This document shows, piece after piece, positions 27,288-35,435 of a DNA stretch of 64,000 nucleotides (its first letter is position 1; each line of letters starts with the position of its first letter). The stretch lies in assembly GCF_002591895.1 (NCBI RefSeq), contig NZ_NISX01000009.1:1-64000 (forward strand). The letters are read 5' to 3'. The notes under the pieces are model-generated. The model made no database searches, was not told the origin of the DNA, and saw nothing but the letters and a program-made list of their open reading frames with translations. The position numbers and the translations under genes are program-made. The stretch comes from Lacimicrobium alkaliphilum. Lineage in GTDB: Bacteria; Pseudomonadota; Gammaproteobacteria; Enterobacterales; Alteromonadaceae.

Positions 27288-28138
27288 ATCTTTCTGCTCT
27301 TATGCTGATTTTTCACATTGCGCAGCGAAATCGTGGTTTCAAAAGTCTTGTAAAGACGTTTTTCGGGTGGCGTAACTGCGCTCTCGTTCAATAACCTAAC
27401 CTTAGGTACGGTATCCATCTGTACTTCACCATCACCTTCGAGCAGTACTGCGACTCTGATGGTCACAATGCCTGACTCGGCATCCCGCTCATCATCCAGC
27501 TCATCGGCCGTCACATACCTCAGTGGTCTGGCACTAAAATCACCAGCGGCCTGGTTATTGGCGATACCGTATAGCACCTGAAAACTCTGAACCTGATCCA
27601 TTAATGTCATGGCCGCGTCTGCATTATTACCTTCTGCAGCTTTCTGCCCTCTTAACACGCGACCATCAAATCCCCGGCATTTGAGTTGATTGTCCTGAAC
27701 AAAGTATTCATTCACCACAAAAAACTCTTCATCGTCCGCATAGCCTAACTTGTAACCTCTGCAGTCTCTGAGCCCCTGAAAGGCAACAACCAATACATCA
27801 TCAGCACCGTCTGCTCCCTGTGTTGCACCCAGTCCAGGGCGGGCGACGAAGTCTCCTGCGAGAATTACCGGCCGGTTTTGCAAAAATGCGGCTTCATCAA
27901 CAACATCTACATCGGTATTCAGGTTTGGAGACAGGGGGTCATATAAGCCGGTCATCATCAGTTCACCACGCATACGGCTGATAAAAAAACGGCCATTCTC
28001 CTGTACCGAAGCCACAGAGCGGTTCACCCGCTCAGTAACCTGATTGCTGACCATTACCTGAATGATGGCCGCAGAAATCAGCAGCCCCAGAGTAAGACTG
28101 ATCATCAGCTCAACTAAACTAAACCCACGCTGATTCAT
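27284..28138 (-). CDS. pilW: minor pilin PilW
   Basis: Minor pilin of 284 residues from the ATG at 28138, which overlaps the pilV stop (ATGA). The prepilin site is MNQRG|FSLVELMISLTLGLLIS, followed by the PilW-type QENGRFFISRMRGELMMTG helix. It should join PilV, PilX and PilE in the priming complex below PilY1. Confidence 0.9.
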   Translation of the reverse strand: MNQRGFSLVELMISLTLGLLISAAIIQVMVSNQVTERVNRSVASVQENGRFFISRMRGELMMTGLYDPLSPNLNTDVDVVDEAAFLQNRPVILAGDFVARPGLGATQGADGADDVLVVAFQGLRDCRGYKLGYADDEEFFVVNEYFVQDNQLKCRGFDGRVLRGQKAAEGNNADAAMTLMDQVQSFQVLYGIANNQAAGDFSARPLRYVTADELDDERDAESGIVTIRVAVLLEGDGEVQMDTVPKVRLLNESAVTPPEKRLYKTFETTISLRNVKNQHKSRKI

Positions 28139-28740
28139 AGGGTCACATCCAATACAACACAATCTTGCGGCTCAGCACCCGCGTCAGGGTTACAGACCTG
28201 ATTCAGCTCGCGGTCAATGTTCTTCCAGTTTTCTACCGGCCAGGACAGCAAAATGCGATGTCTTGAACCGGCGCTGCAAGCATCTCCGTCAAGAGCATTA
28301 TTATCCGTACAGGTCAGTGAAAGGTTTGCCATAGGATTGGCACTGGCGATAGCGCAACTGGCCTGATAAGCGTCAAACTCTGCGAATTCTGCGGTGCTGC
28401 ACTGACCCACAGTGCAATCCGGAATATCGGCCGGTAAAGCTAAACAATAGCATTGGTAGGGATTGCCCCCACCGCAACCACTGAGATTAGCGAAGTTATA
28501 AATATCCGGGTCGAAATAACCGTCGTCCACCACCAGGCCATCACCATTATCAGACAATACAGCACTGGCCCGGAGCCTTTCTGCAAGCTGCTGATTCAGA
28601 ATAACCGCCTGAGAACGGTTAAGCGCATCAGCATTGGAAAAAGAACCGATAAATTGCAAAGAAGCGACGCCCAGCAAGCCGATGGAAAGAATAAAAAGCG
28701 TAACTAAAACTTCAATCATACCTATCCCCTTGCTGTGCAT
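28135..28740 (-). CDS. pilV: minor pilin PilV
   Basis: First gene of the tip-complex operon, 201 residues. The ATG at 28740 gives the short leader MHSKGIG|MIEVLVTLFILSIG expected of PilV; starts further up would give an odd long leader. A Cys-rich segment (CGGGNPYQCYC) and several later Cys suggest disulphides. It overlaps pilW by four bases. Confidence 0.88.
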   Translation of the reverse strand: MHSKGIGMIEVLVTLFILSIGLLGVASLQFIGSFSNADALNRSQAVILNQQLAERLRASAVLSDNGDGLVVDDGYFDPDIYNFANLSGCGGGNPYQCYCLALPADIPDCTVGQCSTAEFAEFDAYQASCAIASANPMANLSLTCTDNNALDGDACSAGSRHRILLSWPVENWKNIDRELNQVCNPDAGAEPQDCVVLDVTL

Positions 28741-29071
28741 AAGCCCAGCCTGTTGATATTTATGATTTGTATGACCAACGAGCATAACCGTCCCACATCT
28801 GCGAATAGTTTTTAATACCTGAAACTCACCCTCAATCCGGGCTGATAAAGCCACATAAACAATTAAGGCAAGTTAAATCTAGCACAGAGAGATAATATGC
28901 TCGTTATAAAAAGCGATGGTCAGGTATGAAAGCTGAACAGGTTAGAAAAGGTAAAAAGCCTGAGCCATGCATAAATGATAAGCCGGTCAACAAGTCAGTG
29001 ACGTGGCTTAGTCAGGATGAAACATTGTGCTTTTAATGCTTTGGCGTGTACAAAGTGCAACCAGCAACACT
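28741..29071. other. intergenic region between the two minor-pilin operons
   Basis: No gene is supported in this 331-base stretch. It must hold the promoter of pilV-W-X-Y1-E unless transcription runs through from the upstream pilin set. I saw no strong terminator and only weak -35/-10 candidates. Confidence 0.4.
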
Positions 29072-30754
29072 TTACAAAGGCGTGTCACTGACTTTTACTT
29101 CAACAGAATCATCCACTTTAACCGCTTCAGCTTCTTTTGGCGATACAGCCTCAACACCGGTTATTCCCGAGTTAAAAGGATACGACCGGACAATCACTTT
29201 CGTTGCCCCATCTTGTAGCGCTTCAATCCTGCCACGGCTGTAGGTGCCATAATAATCGTTATCAGGATCGACCAGAGACTGAATATCCTGATGAGTGACC
29301 GTCGCCACATCGGGGCTTTGAACAGACCAGTTCGCCAACAGCGTGAGATTAATATCATAGAACGGAGCGAGCGCTTTCCAGTTCTTCTCGCCACTGAGTA
29401 TTACCTCCAGCACCTGTTGTCGGTGTTCTGTTTTCATCCTGTCGAGATAAATTCCCCTGGCAATCATCTGGTAACCACCAGGGACCACACTTATATTGCG
29501 ATCATTCGGGCGGGCGGGAGCGGCCAACCCCTGAATGTGTCTACTGATCAAGGCCTCGGTATAGTCGGTATACTTTTCAAGATTACTTGCATCAAGTAGG
29601 TATTGATCATCAAACGCAATAATATCTAACAACTGCCAGTCTGGGTAAATCTGGAACAAACCGTCAACCCGCCTGAACCTGCAGACTTCGTTATATTGAT
29701 CGCCCAGGGCGGACGCCATGGAAAAACCACCTTTACCATCAGACTCATAGTGTTTGTGGGGCGTTCCCTCCTCGGCACGATAATGCTGTTCGTTTACGAC
29801 CATGTCTGCAGTATCATGATGATCCCGACAACACTGCCCACAAAGAGAGGGCTGATTGCCCGGCGCTGGTTCGCCAATTGTTTTAATAACTTCCTTACCC
29901 GGCTTAATCCCTAGCGCTTTATCAGCGAGCACTGTTATGTGCGGTGTTTTTCCGCTTCCGGTTCCGGCCAACTGACAAAGACAACCCACAGTAACGAACT
30001 CTTCCCGCTTCAGTTTCGTCTCATCCCCGGGCGAGTCAGTATATTGCACTGTCTCAAAACTAACCTGGTTATTTCCTTCCTGTGCACTGGTCTGAGGCAC
30101 AGGTTTACTGGTTTCAACTTTGTTATTGTTGCCCAGCTCGTAGGCAACAACATCAGGGGCCAGGCCGGCTGTATGACTCACCACGGGGGTCGCCCTGGCA
30201 TTATCAGATTCGCTGACAGCCTGATAACTTGAAGCCTGAGTCACGGGGGCAATGCTGGCCTGCAACGACAATGATTGCTGTTCACCCTGCGGATCGGCCC
30301 AGCTTACTGTAACAGTGACCTGCTTCTGAGCCGGCCAAAGCGGCAAGACAGCAGGCAAAGCAGGATCACCATTATTAAGCCAGCTATCTGCAATTCCATC
30401 GGCATTGGTATCTACAAAATATTGATGCGTCACTTCCCAGTTTCGATTAAAGGTATACAGTTTTTGCTCATCCTTGGTCAGCGTTACTTCCACCTCGCCA
30501 GCCTCTAACTGCCCGCCCACATCATCGGTAATATCCGAAAAAGAAAATTCTCCGGGTACTGGGCGCAGCGAGGTAAAGCCGCGAAGATCACTCAACTTAT
30601 CCTGTGCAAGCTGCATGGCAACAGAACGCTGATTAGTTTGGGCATCACTGCGGATATAGTAGCTTTGCAAACGCACATAACCGGCCACACCGATCATAAT
30701 GATCAATGCAGCGATGAGTACTTCAACTAACGTAAAGCCTTTGGCTGAAAACAT
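29072..30754 (-). CDS. PilV-like prepilin with very large C-terminal region
   Basis: A 560-residue protein that starts as a PilV-type minor pilin (MFSAKG|FTLVEVLIAALIIMIG) and has a normal pilin head to about residue 180. It then runs on for some 380 more residues. This part has a Cys/His cluster (Cys258, Cys260, Cys305, Cys308, Cys309, HisHis312-313, Cys358) and, near 480-545, a stretch like a bacterial Ig-like (BIG2) domain (WSVQSPDVATV ... GATKVIV). The ATG at 30754 follows GGCGGGA and comes one base after the stop of the PilX-like gene. Function unknown; an enlarged minor pilin could form or decorate the tip of a pilus. Confidence 0.82.
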   Translation of the reverse strand: MFSAKGFTLVEVLIAALIIMIGVAGYVRLQSYYIRSDAQTNQRSVAMQLAQDKLSDLRGFTSLRPVPGEFSFSDITDDVGGQLEAGEVEVTLTKDEQKLYTFNRNWEVTHQYFVDTNADGIADSWLNNGDPALPAVLPLWPAQKQVTVTVSWADPQGEQQSLSLQASIAPVTQASSYQAVSESDNARATPVVSHTAGLAPDVVAYELGNNNKVETSKPVPQTSAQEGNNQVSFETVQYTDSPGDETKLKREEFVTVGCLCQLAGTGSGKTPHITVLADKALGIKPGKEVIKTIGEPAPGNQPSLCGQCCRDHHDTADMVVNEQHYRAEEGTPHKHYESDGKGGFSMASALGDQYNEVCRFRRVDGLFQIYPDWQLLDIIAFDDQYLLDASNLEKYTDYTEALISRHIQGLAAPARPNDRNISVVPGGYQMIARGIYLDRMKTEHRQQVLEVILSGEKNWKALAPFYDINLTLLANWSVQSPDVATVTHQDIQSLVDPDNDYYGTYSRGRIEALQDGATKVIVRSYPFNSGITGVEAVSPKEAEAVKVDDSVEVKVSDTPL

Positions 30755-30755
30755 A

Positions 30756-31877
30756 CTAATAGTCCCGCCAACTTCCGGGAATTCGCCCGATTCGCTTGAA
30801 TGCCTGGTGTTGTTCGATAGACTGCAGCACATCCGCACCATAAACCGCTTTGTAGCTCCCGTTGGCATGTCCCACCGGATGGTTAGATACCACGGCTCCG
30901 ACAACTACCGCATTACCGGTCATATCTATTTCAAAATCCGCCAGAGTCTCTGACTTTCTGAAGGAAAAGAGTATTCCAAACACCCGGGCGCCACCCTTCA
31001 TACTGATATCACCATCACTGACGATAAGTATTACTGGCGCGTCAGCACTACCGACAACATTGCCGGCGTTCAGAGTGCATTGACCATCTACCCAGATTAG
31101 CCCGACAGAGCCGGCGCTGAGTGTGCTGCAATCAACCAGGCGCTGATCTGCATCGGCTCTCAAATGTGACCATTCAGACTGCGGCACGTTGAACAGATAC
31201 TCCATCAGATCATTGGGCAATCCGGGATCATTATCCAGAATATCCGGACTCTTAACGCCCTTTTCTGAGTAAGGCTTTGCGCTACAGTTACCGTCATAAA
31301 ATTCCTGTAGTCCGCATGTTGTGCCACTGCCAGCATTCATATCCACAGTCTGATCAGTCCAAATCGACAACGGCACACCTGTTCCGCCGCCGTTGGCATT
31401 TGCCGCCACTTCAAAGTTGCCACTGACGGCTAACCCGCCGGCAACGATCAGCGGCGCGTCCGGCTGATTGGCCAATATTAGATAGAGTAACGCTGATTCC
31501 CTTATTATTGCCTGCGCGAGACCATCTGCTGAGGTACCCAATGATTCCAGGTCAACCACTGTGAACGTCGCAGATTGTCTGTCAATCTGAGAACGGGTGC
31601 CGGTTACTGAGTAAGATAAATTACCGGGTAGCGTTTCATTCAATTGGCTAGCGTCCCATTCGGGATCCTCAGACAGCCTTCCCAGCGCCTTCATTAATCC
31701 CGCTTCAGCAGCCGCGAAAGCCATAATATAATTTTGTTCATTAAGCAGCGTTTTATATTGCAGCGATTTAACACGGCCTGTATACAGGGTAACCATCAAA
31801 GCCATAACCAGCAGCAATACGACTGACACAAGGACTATCGCTCCTTTTTGCTGATGAGCTGGTCTGAAGTTAGTCAT
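30756..31877 (-). CDS. PilX-like pilus assembly protein
   Basis: A 373-residue protein with a PilX N-terminal segment (QKGAIVLVSVVLLLVMALMVTLYTGR and the AFAAAEAGLMKAL motif). The C-terminal half is rich in Gly, Val and short beta repeats and has three or four Cys. It is about twice the size of the PilX at 26715-27287. It overlaps the PilW-like gene by eight bases and abuts the giant pilin gene, so the four form one operon. Confidence 0.83.
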   Translation of the reverse strand: MTNFRPAHQQKGAIVLVSVVLLLVMALMVTLYTGRVKSLQYKTLLNEQNYIMAFAAAEAGLMKALGRLSEDPEWDASQLNETLPGNLSYSVTGTRSQIDRQSATFTVVDLESLGTSADGLAQAIIRESALLYLILANQPDAPLIVAGGLAVSGNFEVAANANGGGTGVPLSIWTDQTVDMNAGSGTTCGLQEFYDGNCSAKPYSEKGVKSPDILDNDPGLPNDLMEYLFNVPQSEWSHLRADADQRLVDCSTLSAGSVGLIWVDGQCTLNAGNVVGSADAPVILIVSDGDISMKGGARVFGILFSFRKSETLADFEIDMTGNAVVVGAVVSNHPVGHANGSYKAVYGADVLQSIEQHQAFKRIGRIPGSWRDY

Positions 31878-32496
31878 AAGCCCTGACCATCACACTCTGT
31901 TGATAGCGCCGGTTAAATTCTGGCCTGGATGACAATTGACCGAGCAGATCGATATCTACATAATATCGGGTAACCTGATTGCTGGTCGTCATAACCATTG
32001 AAAAAGACAGAGATGTAATCTCTAACATTTGGCTATCGGTCAGATCCTGCCACCCTGGCTCATCACACGAAGCTCCGGCCTGACGTACCTCAATCGCCCC
32101 ATCCTTAAGCCTGAAGCCAAGACGCTCATTAGGATTTTTTTTGTCCACCTGACCATTTAAGTTCATATCGTAGCTGAACAGAATACAGCTATCGGACATC
32201 TCTCCCGGATAGGAACCAACCACAATACTGGAGGCAAACTCTGACGGTTTATTGGCCGGATCCTGTACACGGGAAACGCTATCACCATTGAGTCCGGCGC
32301 GGCGCACTTCACGACTTATCAGAAACAATGCGGCACGCATTTCCTCAGTCAGCCTCGCCTGACCGATCAGTTTGGCATTAGTGCCAACACTATAACCCGT
32401 TACTGACGCGAGCATCGACAGAGAGGCCATTCCCAGCAACATGGAAATCATCAGTTCAACGAGGCTGCCACCCCGTTGACGCCATTTCTCTAACAT
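31870..32496 (-). CDS. PilW-like minor pilin
   Basis: A 208-residue minor pilin with a prepilin site (KWRQRGG|SLVELMISMLLGMAS) and the PilW-type helix TEEMRAALFLISREVRRAGL. A single DMNLNGQVD acidic loop is present. The last base of the cleavage Gly and the Ser at +1 rather than Phe are slightly unusual. It overlaps both neighbours by seven or eight bases. Confidence 0.85.
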   Translation of the reverse strand: MLEKWRQRGGSLVELMISMLLGMASLSMLASVTGYSVGTNAKLIGQARLTEEMRAALFLISREVRRAGLNGDSVSRVQDPANKPSEFASSIVVGSYPGEMSDSCILFSYDMNLNGQVDKKNPNERLGFRLKDGAIEVRQAGASCDEPGWQDLTDSQMLEITSLSFSMVMTTSNQVTRYYVDIDLLGQLSSRPEFNRRYQQSVMVRAYD

Positions 32497-33047
32497 GAAG
32501 GGTAACCTCCGGAATTTCCCGTCTCAGTGCAGATTCTCACCCTGGCCAGATTACTCATTACCAACTTCATGGTATTTTCACCATCGGTCAGCTCAAGAGC
32601 ACCGGCATGCCCGGTTGCCATACCATGTCTGCCATCAATAACCGTGGCTCCGGCACTGAAAGTGACGTTATTCATCTTCACATTACGATACTGCGCGGCG
32701 TTCAGACGAAACTCAATTTCATCGATAGTACAGCTGTTAGCGGTACTGCAGTCACAGGGACCTGAATCACTGATACCAACACACCAGTTGCTACCGGAAA
32801 CGAAATCAAGGGTGATATCAGTGCCTCTGCTGATGGCTACAGAGCGTGCATATTGCAGCATAAAGTAGCCGGTTTGCGCAGCACCTTTGACACGTTGTGA
32901 TTTGAATGACTCGATAAGCGCTGGCGCACCTATGGAGATCGTCAAACTAATCACCGTGACGGCTATCAGCAACTCAATCAAAGACACACCAATGGTGTGA
33001 TTGACTCGGCTGTATCGGGAAGGGAACGAGGGTTTGTCCATCACCAT
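32490..33047 (-). CDS. GspH/FimT-like pseudopilin
   Basis: First gene of the second minor-pilin operon, 185 residues. The ATG at 33047 follows GGAGAGTAT. The leader is unusually long (about 20 residues) before the cleavage site TIG|VSLIELLIAVTVISL. The mature part is a GspH-type beta domain with CDC and further Cys residues. It is divergent from a pilE gene; a palindromic element sits between them. Confidence 0.84.
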   Translation of the reverse strand: MVMDKPSFPSRYSRVNHTIGVSLIELLIAVTVISLTISIGAPALIESFKSQRVKGAAQTGYFMLQYARSVAISRGTDITLDFVSGSNWCVGISDSGPCDCSTANSCTIDEIEFRLNAAQYRNVKMNNVTFSAGATVIDGRHGMATGHAGALELTDGENTMKLVMSNLARVRICTETGNSGGYPSC

Positions 33048-33073
33048 ATACTCTCCGTAGTATGTCCTTAGTG

Positions 33074-33100
33074 CCAATCAGATTGGCCAATTCCAATTGG
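33074..33100. promoter_or_regulatory. twin palindromes between divergent pilin genes, possible operator
   Basis: Two inverted repeats stand side by side: CCAATCAGATTGG (33074-33086) and CCAATTCCAATTGG (33087-33100). Both use the half-site CCAAT. They lie in the 125-base gap between the FimT-like gene and pilE, where a shared regulator could act. A possible -10 TATAAT for pilE lies at about 33135. Confidence 0.35.
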
Positions 33101-33172
33101 TAAAAGTGCAGCTATACATCCATTTTGCACATTGACTATAATTTTAGTTCAGATTCGGAAAATTGAATAACC

Positions 33173-33547
33173 ATGAAGGTAAAAATTTCTGCGGGTTTCA
33201 CACTAATAGAGTTAATGATCGTAGTGGCGATTGTTGGCATCATCGCCGTCATCGCTGTTCCTTCGTATCAGAAGCAGATCAGCGGCTCACGTCGCAATGA
33301 TGCAAAGCAGAGTTTGTTGCTGTTACAACTCCGGCAGGAAGCATACCGGCTTGAAAATGATCAATATGCAAATACGGCAACCCTTGGTATGCCAGCGAGT
33401 GACTATTATACATTTACGGTGGAAGACGATGGCGTCACCACTTACACGCTTAAGGCAACAGCCAAGGGCAGTCAGATGTCAGATGCGCTCTGCAGCCCGT
33501 TAACGCTGGATCAGTCGATGAACAAGGCCCCTGCAGGCTGCTGGTAA
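33173..33547 (+). CDS. pilE: type IV pilin PilE
   Basis: A 124-residue pilin with a very short leader (MKVKISAG|FTLIELMIVVAIVGI), Glu5 of the mature protein present, and the C-terminal Cys pair (ALCSPLTL ... AGCW). It is a close cousin of the pilE at the far end of the locus. It is divergent from the second minor-pilin operon and convergent with ispH. Its ribosome binding site is weak. Confidence 0.9.
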   Translation: MKVKISAGFTLIELMIVVAIVGIIAVIAVPSYQKQISGSRRNDAKQSLLLLQLRQEAYRLENDQYANTATLGMPASDYYTFTVEDDGVTTYTLKATAKGSQMSDALCSPLTLDQSMNKAPAGCW

Positions 33548-33557
33548 CAATTAAACG

Positions 33558-34499
33558 TTACAGCTGCCTGATGCGCAGCTCTTTAGGTACGGCAAACTCA
33601 ATATTCTCCTGTCTGCCGGTCGTCTCGGTTACGTCGGTAGCCCCCCAGGATCTAAGCTTGTCCACAACTCCCTGCACCAGCACTTCAGGCGCAGAAGCTC
33701 CGGCCGTGACACCGATGTGATCGGCGTCTTTGAGCCAATGAGACTGAATACAATCCGCTCCGGCAATCAGGTGGGCGCGGGCTCCAATTTTCTCTGCTAG
33801 TTCTTTTAGTCTGTTGGAATTAGAACTGTTCTGAGCCCCCACCACCAGCAACACATTACAACGGCCTGCCAGGTCCCGGACAGCATCCTGACGATTTTGT
33901 GTCGCATAACAAATATCATCTTTTCGCGGGCCTTCAATGGCCGGAAACTTAACCCGCAACGCATCGATTACATCCGCCGTATCATCCACCGATAATGTCG
34001 TCTGACTGCAGTAATACAGTGCTTCAGGATTTTTAACCTGCAACAGTTCAACATCGGCTGCCGATTCGACCAGATAGATACCGCCGTTGGAATTGTCATA
34101 CTGGCCCATAGTACCTTCTACTTCAGGGTGTCCCTGATGACCAATCAGAATACATTCCACCCCTTTTTTGCTTGCCCGGGTAACTTCCATATGCACTTTA
34201 GTGACCAGCGGACAGGTAGCATCAAAGACTTTCAGCCCACGTTGTTCTGCCTCTGCACGTACCGCCTGTGACACACCATGAGCTGAGAAAATCACTATGC
34301 TGCCATCCGGCACTTCACTCAACTCATCCACAAAACAGGCTCCGCGCTCTTTCAGCCCGTCCACCACAAACTTGTTGTGAACCACTTCATGGCGCACATA
34401 TATGGGTGGTGAGAATATTTCTAATGCCCGTTCTACGATTGTAATGGCGCGATCAACGCCGGCACAGAACCCTCTGGGATTCGCCAGGTGAATTTGCAT
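33558..34499 (-). CDS. ispH: 4-hydroxy-3-methylbut-2-enyl diphosphate reductase
   Basis: Last enzyme of the MEP isoprenoid pathway, a 4Fe-4S protein making IPP and DMAPP. The three cluster Cys are visible: Cys12 ([10 protein letters not shown]), ATCPLV near residue 96, and [10 protein letters not shown] near 197. The 313 residues are the family length. It closes the conserved ribF-ileS-lspA-fkpB-ispH run, 11 bases after fkpB. Confidence 0.96.
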   Translation of the reverse strand: MQIHLANPRGFCAGVDRAITIVERALEIFSPPIYVRHEVVHNKFVVDGLKERGACFVDELSEVPDGSIVIFSAHGVSQAVRAEAEQRGLKVFDATCPLVTKVHMEVTRASKKGVECILIGHQGHPEVEGTMGQYDNSNGGIYLVESAADVELLQVKNPEALYYCSQTTLSVDDTADVIDALRVKFPAIEGPRKDDICYATQNRQDAVRDLAGRCNVLLVVGAQNSSNSNRLKELAEKIGARAHLIAGADCIQSHWLKDADHIGVTAGASAPEVLVQGVVDKLRSWGATDVTETTGRQENIEFAVPKELRIRQL

Positions 34500-34510
34500 A
34501 GTGCCTCAGC

Positions 34511-34945
34511 TTAATTAATTTGTAGTATTTCAACGTCGAATATCACCCTGTGACCAGCCAGAGGATGATTAAAATCCACAGTAACAGAATCCCCTGCCAC
34601 CTCGCGAACAATACCTGGAATTTCCGCTCCACCGGGCTGGGAAAAGGCAATGATCATGCCCTCCTTCGGCGGCGCATCAGCAGCGAATCGACTACGATCC
34701 ATATGATGAACATTGTCCGGATTTGGCATGCCGAAAGCATCTTCGGGGGCCAGGGTAAAGGCTTTCTTCTCGCCTTCTTCCATGCCTAACAGGCAGGCTT
34801 CAAAATTATCGGTCAGATTACCATCACCAATTTTCAGCTTCGCTGGTTTGTTATTGACTCTGGTGCTGTCCGCAGCTGAACCGTCTTCCAGTTTAAGATC
34901 AAAGTGCAGTATTACTTCGCTGTCAGCTCCGATTACTTTAGCCAT
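34511..34945 (-). CDS. fkpB: FKBP-type peptidyl-prolyl cis-trans isomerase (SlpA-like)
   Basis: Cytoplasmic prolyl isomerase and chaperone of 144 residues with an FKBP fold split by an IF (insert-in-flap) domain: LHFDLKLEDG, MEEGEKKAFTL and FNHPLAGHRVIFDVEI. It starts inside the end of lspA (8-base overlap) and precedes ispH, as in E. coli. Confidence 0.94.
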   Translation of the reverse strand: MAKVIGADSEVILHFDLKLEDGSAADSTRVNNKPAKLKIGDGNLTDNFEACLLGMEEGEKKAFTLAPEDAFGMPNPDNVHHMDRSRFAADAPPKEGMIIAFSQPGGAEIPGIVREVAGDSVTVDFNHPLAGHRVIFDVEILQIN

Positions 34946-35435
34946 CGGCTTTTACCCCATTATTACGAAAGGCATCAATTATAAGCAGTGCCGCACCTAT
35001 AAAAATAGCACTGTCGGCGATATTGAATGCAGGCCAGTGCCAGTTGCCGACATAGAAATCCAGAAAATCCACCACGTAGCCATAAACCAGTCGGTCGTAC
35101 AGGTTTCCCAGCGCACCACCCAGAATGCAGCTGAACGCACAGGGCAACAACACCTGTTCCCTTTTAGTTTGTTTCAGCCATACCAGAATCAGTATGCTGA
35201 CCGTCAGCGCAATAGCGGTAAAGAACCAGCGCTGCCAGCCGCCCGCATCACTTAAGAAACTAAAAGCAGCACCGTAATTGTGAACATAGGTAAGATTAAA
35301 AAAGGGCATCACAGCAATGGACTGATATAACTCCATACCACTTAGTACCCACACTTTTGTCAATTGGTCGACAACCAGCACCGCCATACTAATCCACAAC
35401 CAACGTAGCCCGGTATTTTTAAACAGATTAAGCAT
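34938..35435 (-). CDS. lspA: lipoprotein signal peptidase
   Basis: Inner-membrane aspartyl protease that cuts the signal peptide of lipoproteins after lipidation. It has four membrane segments and both catalytic Asp motifs: GNLYDRL...DFLDF and FNIADS. The ATG at 35435 gives 165 residues and overlaps ileS by eight bases. The lipoproteins in this window (BamD, the M16 peptidase, DUF3833) are its expected substrates. Confidence 0.95.
   Translation of the reverse strand: MLNLFKNTGLRWLWISMAVLVVDQLTKVWVLSGMELYQSIAVMPFFNLTYVHNYGAAFSFLSDAGGWQRWFFTAIALTVSILILVWLKQTKREQVLLPCAFSCILGGALGNLYDRLVYGYVVDFLDFYVGNWHWPAFNIADSAIFIGAALLIIDAFRNNGVKADG

Noticed and set aside
33047..33075. TGGCAC string before the FimT-like gene as a sigma-54 site
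   Set aside because: The GC of the -12 element is absent at the required 10-base distance.
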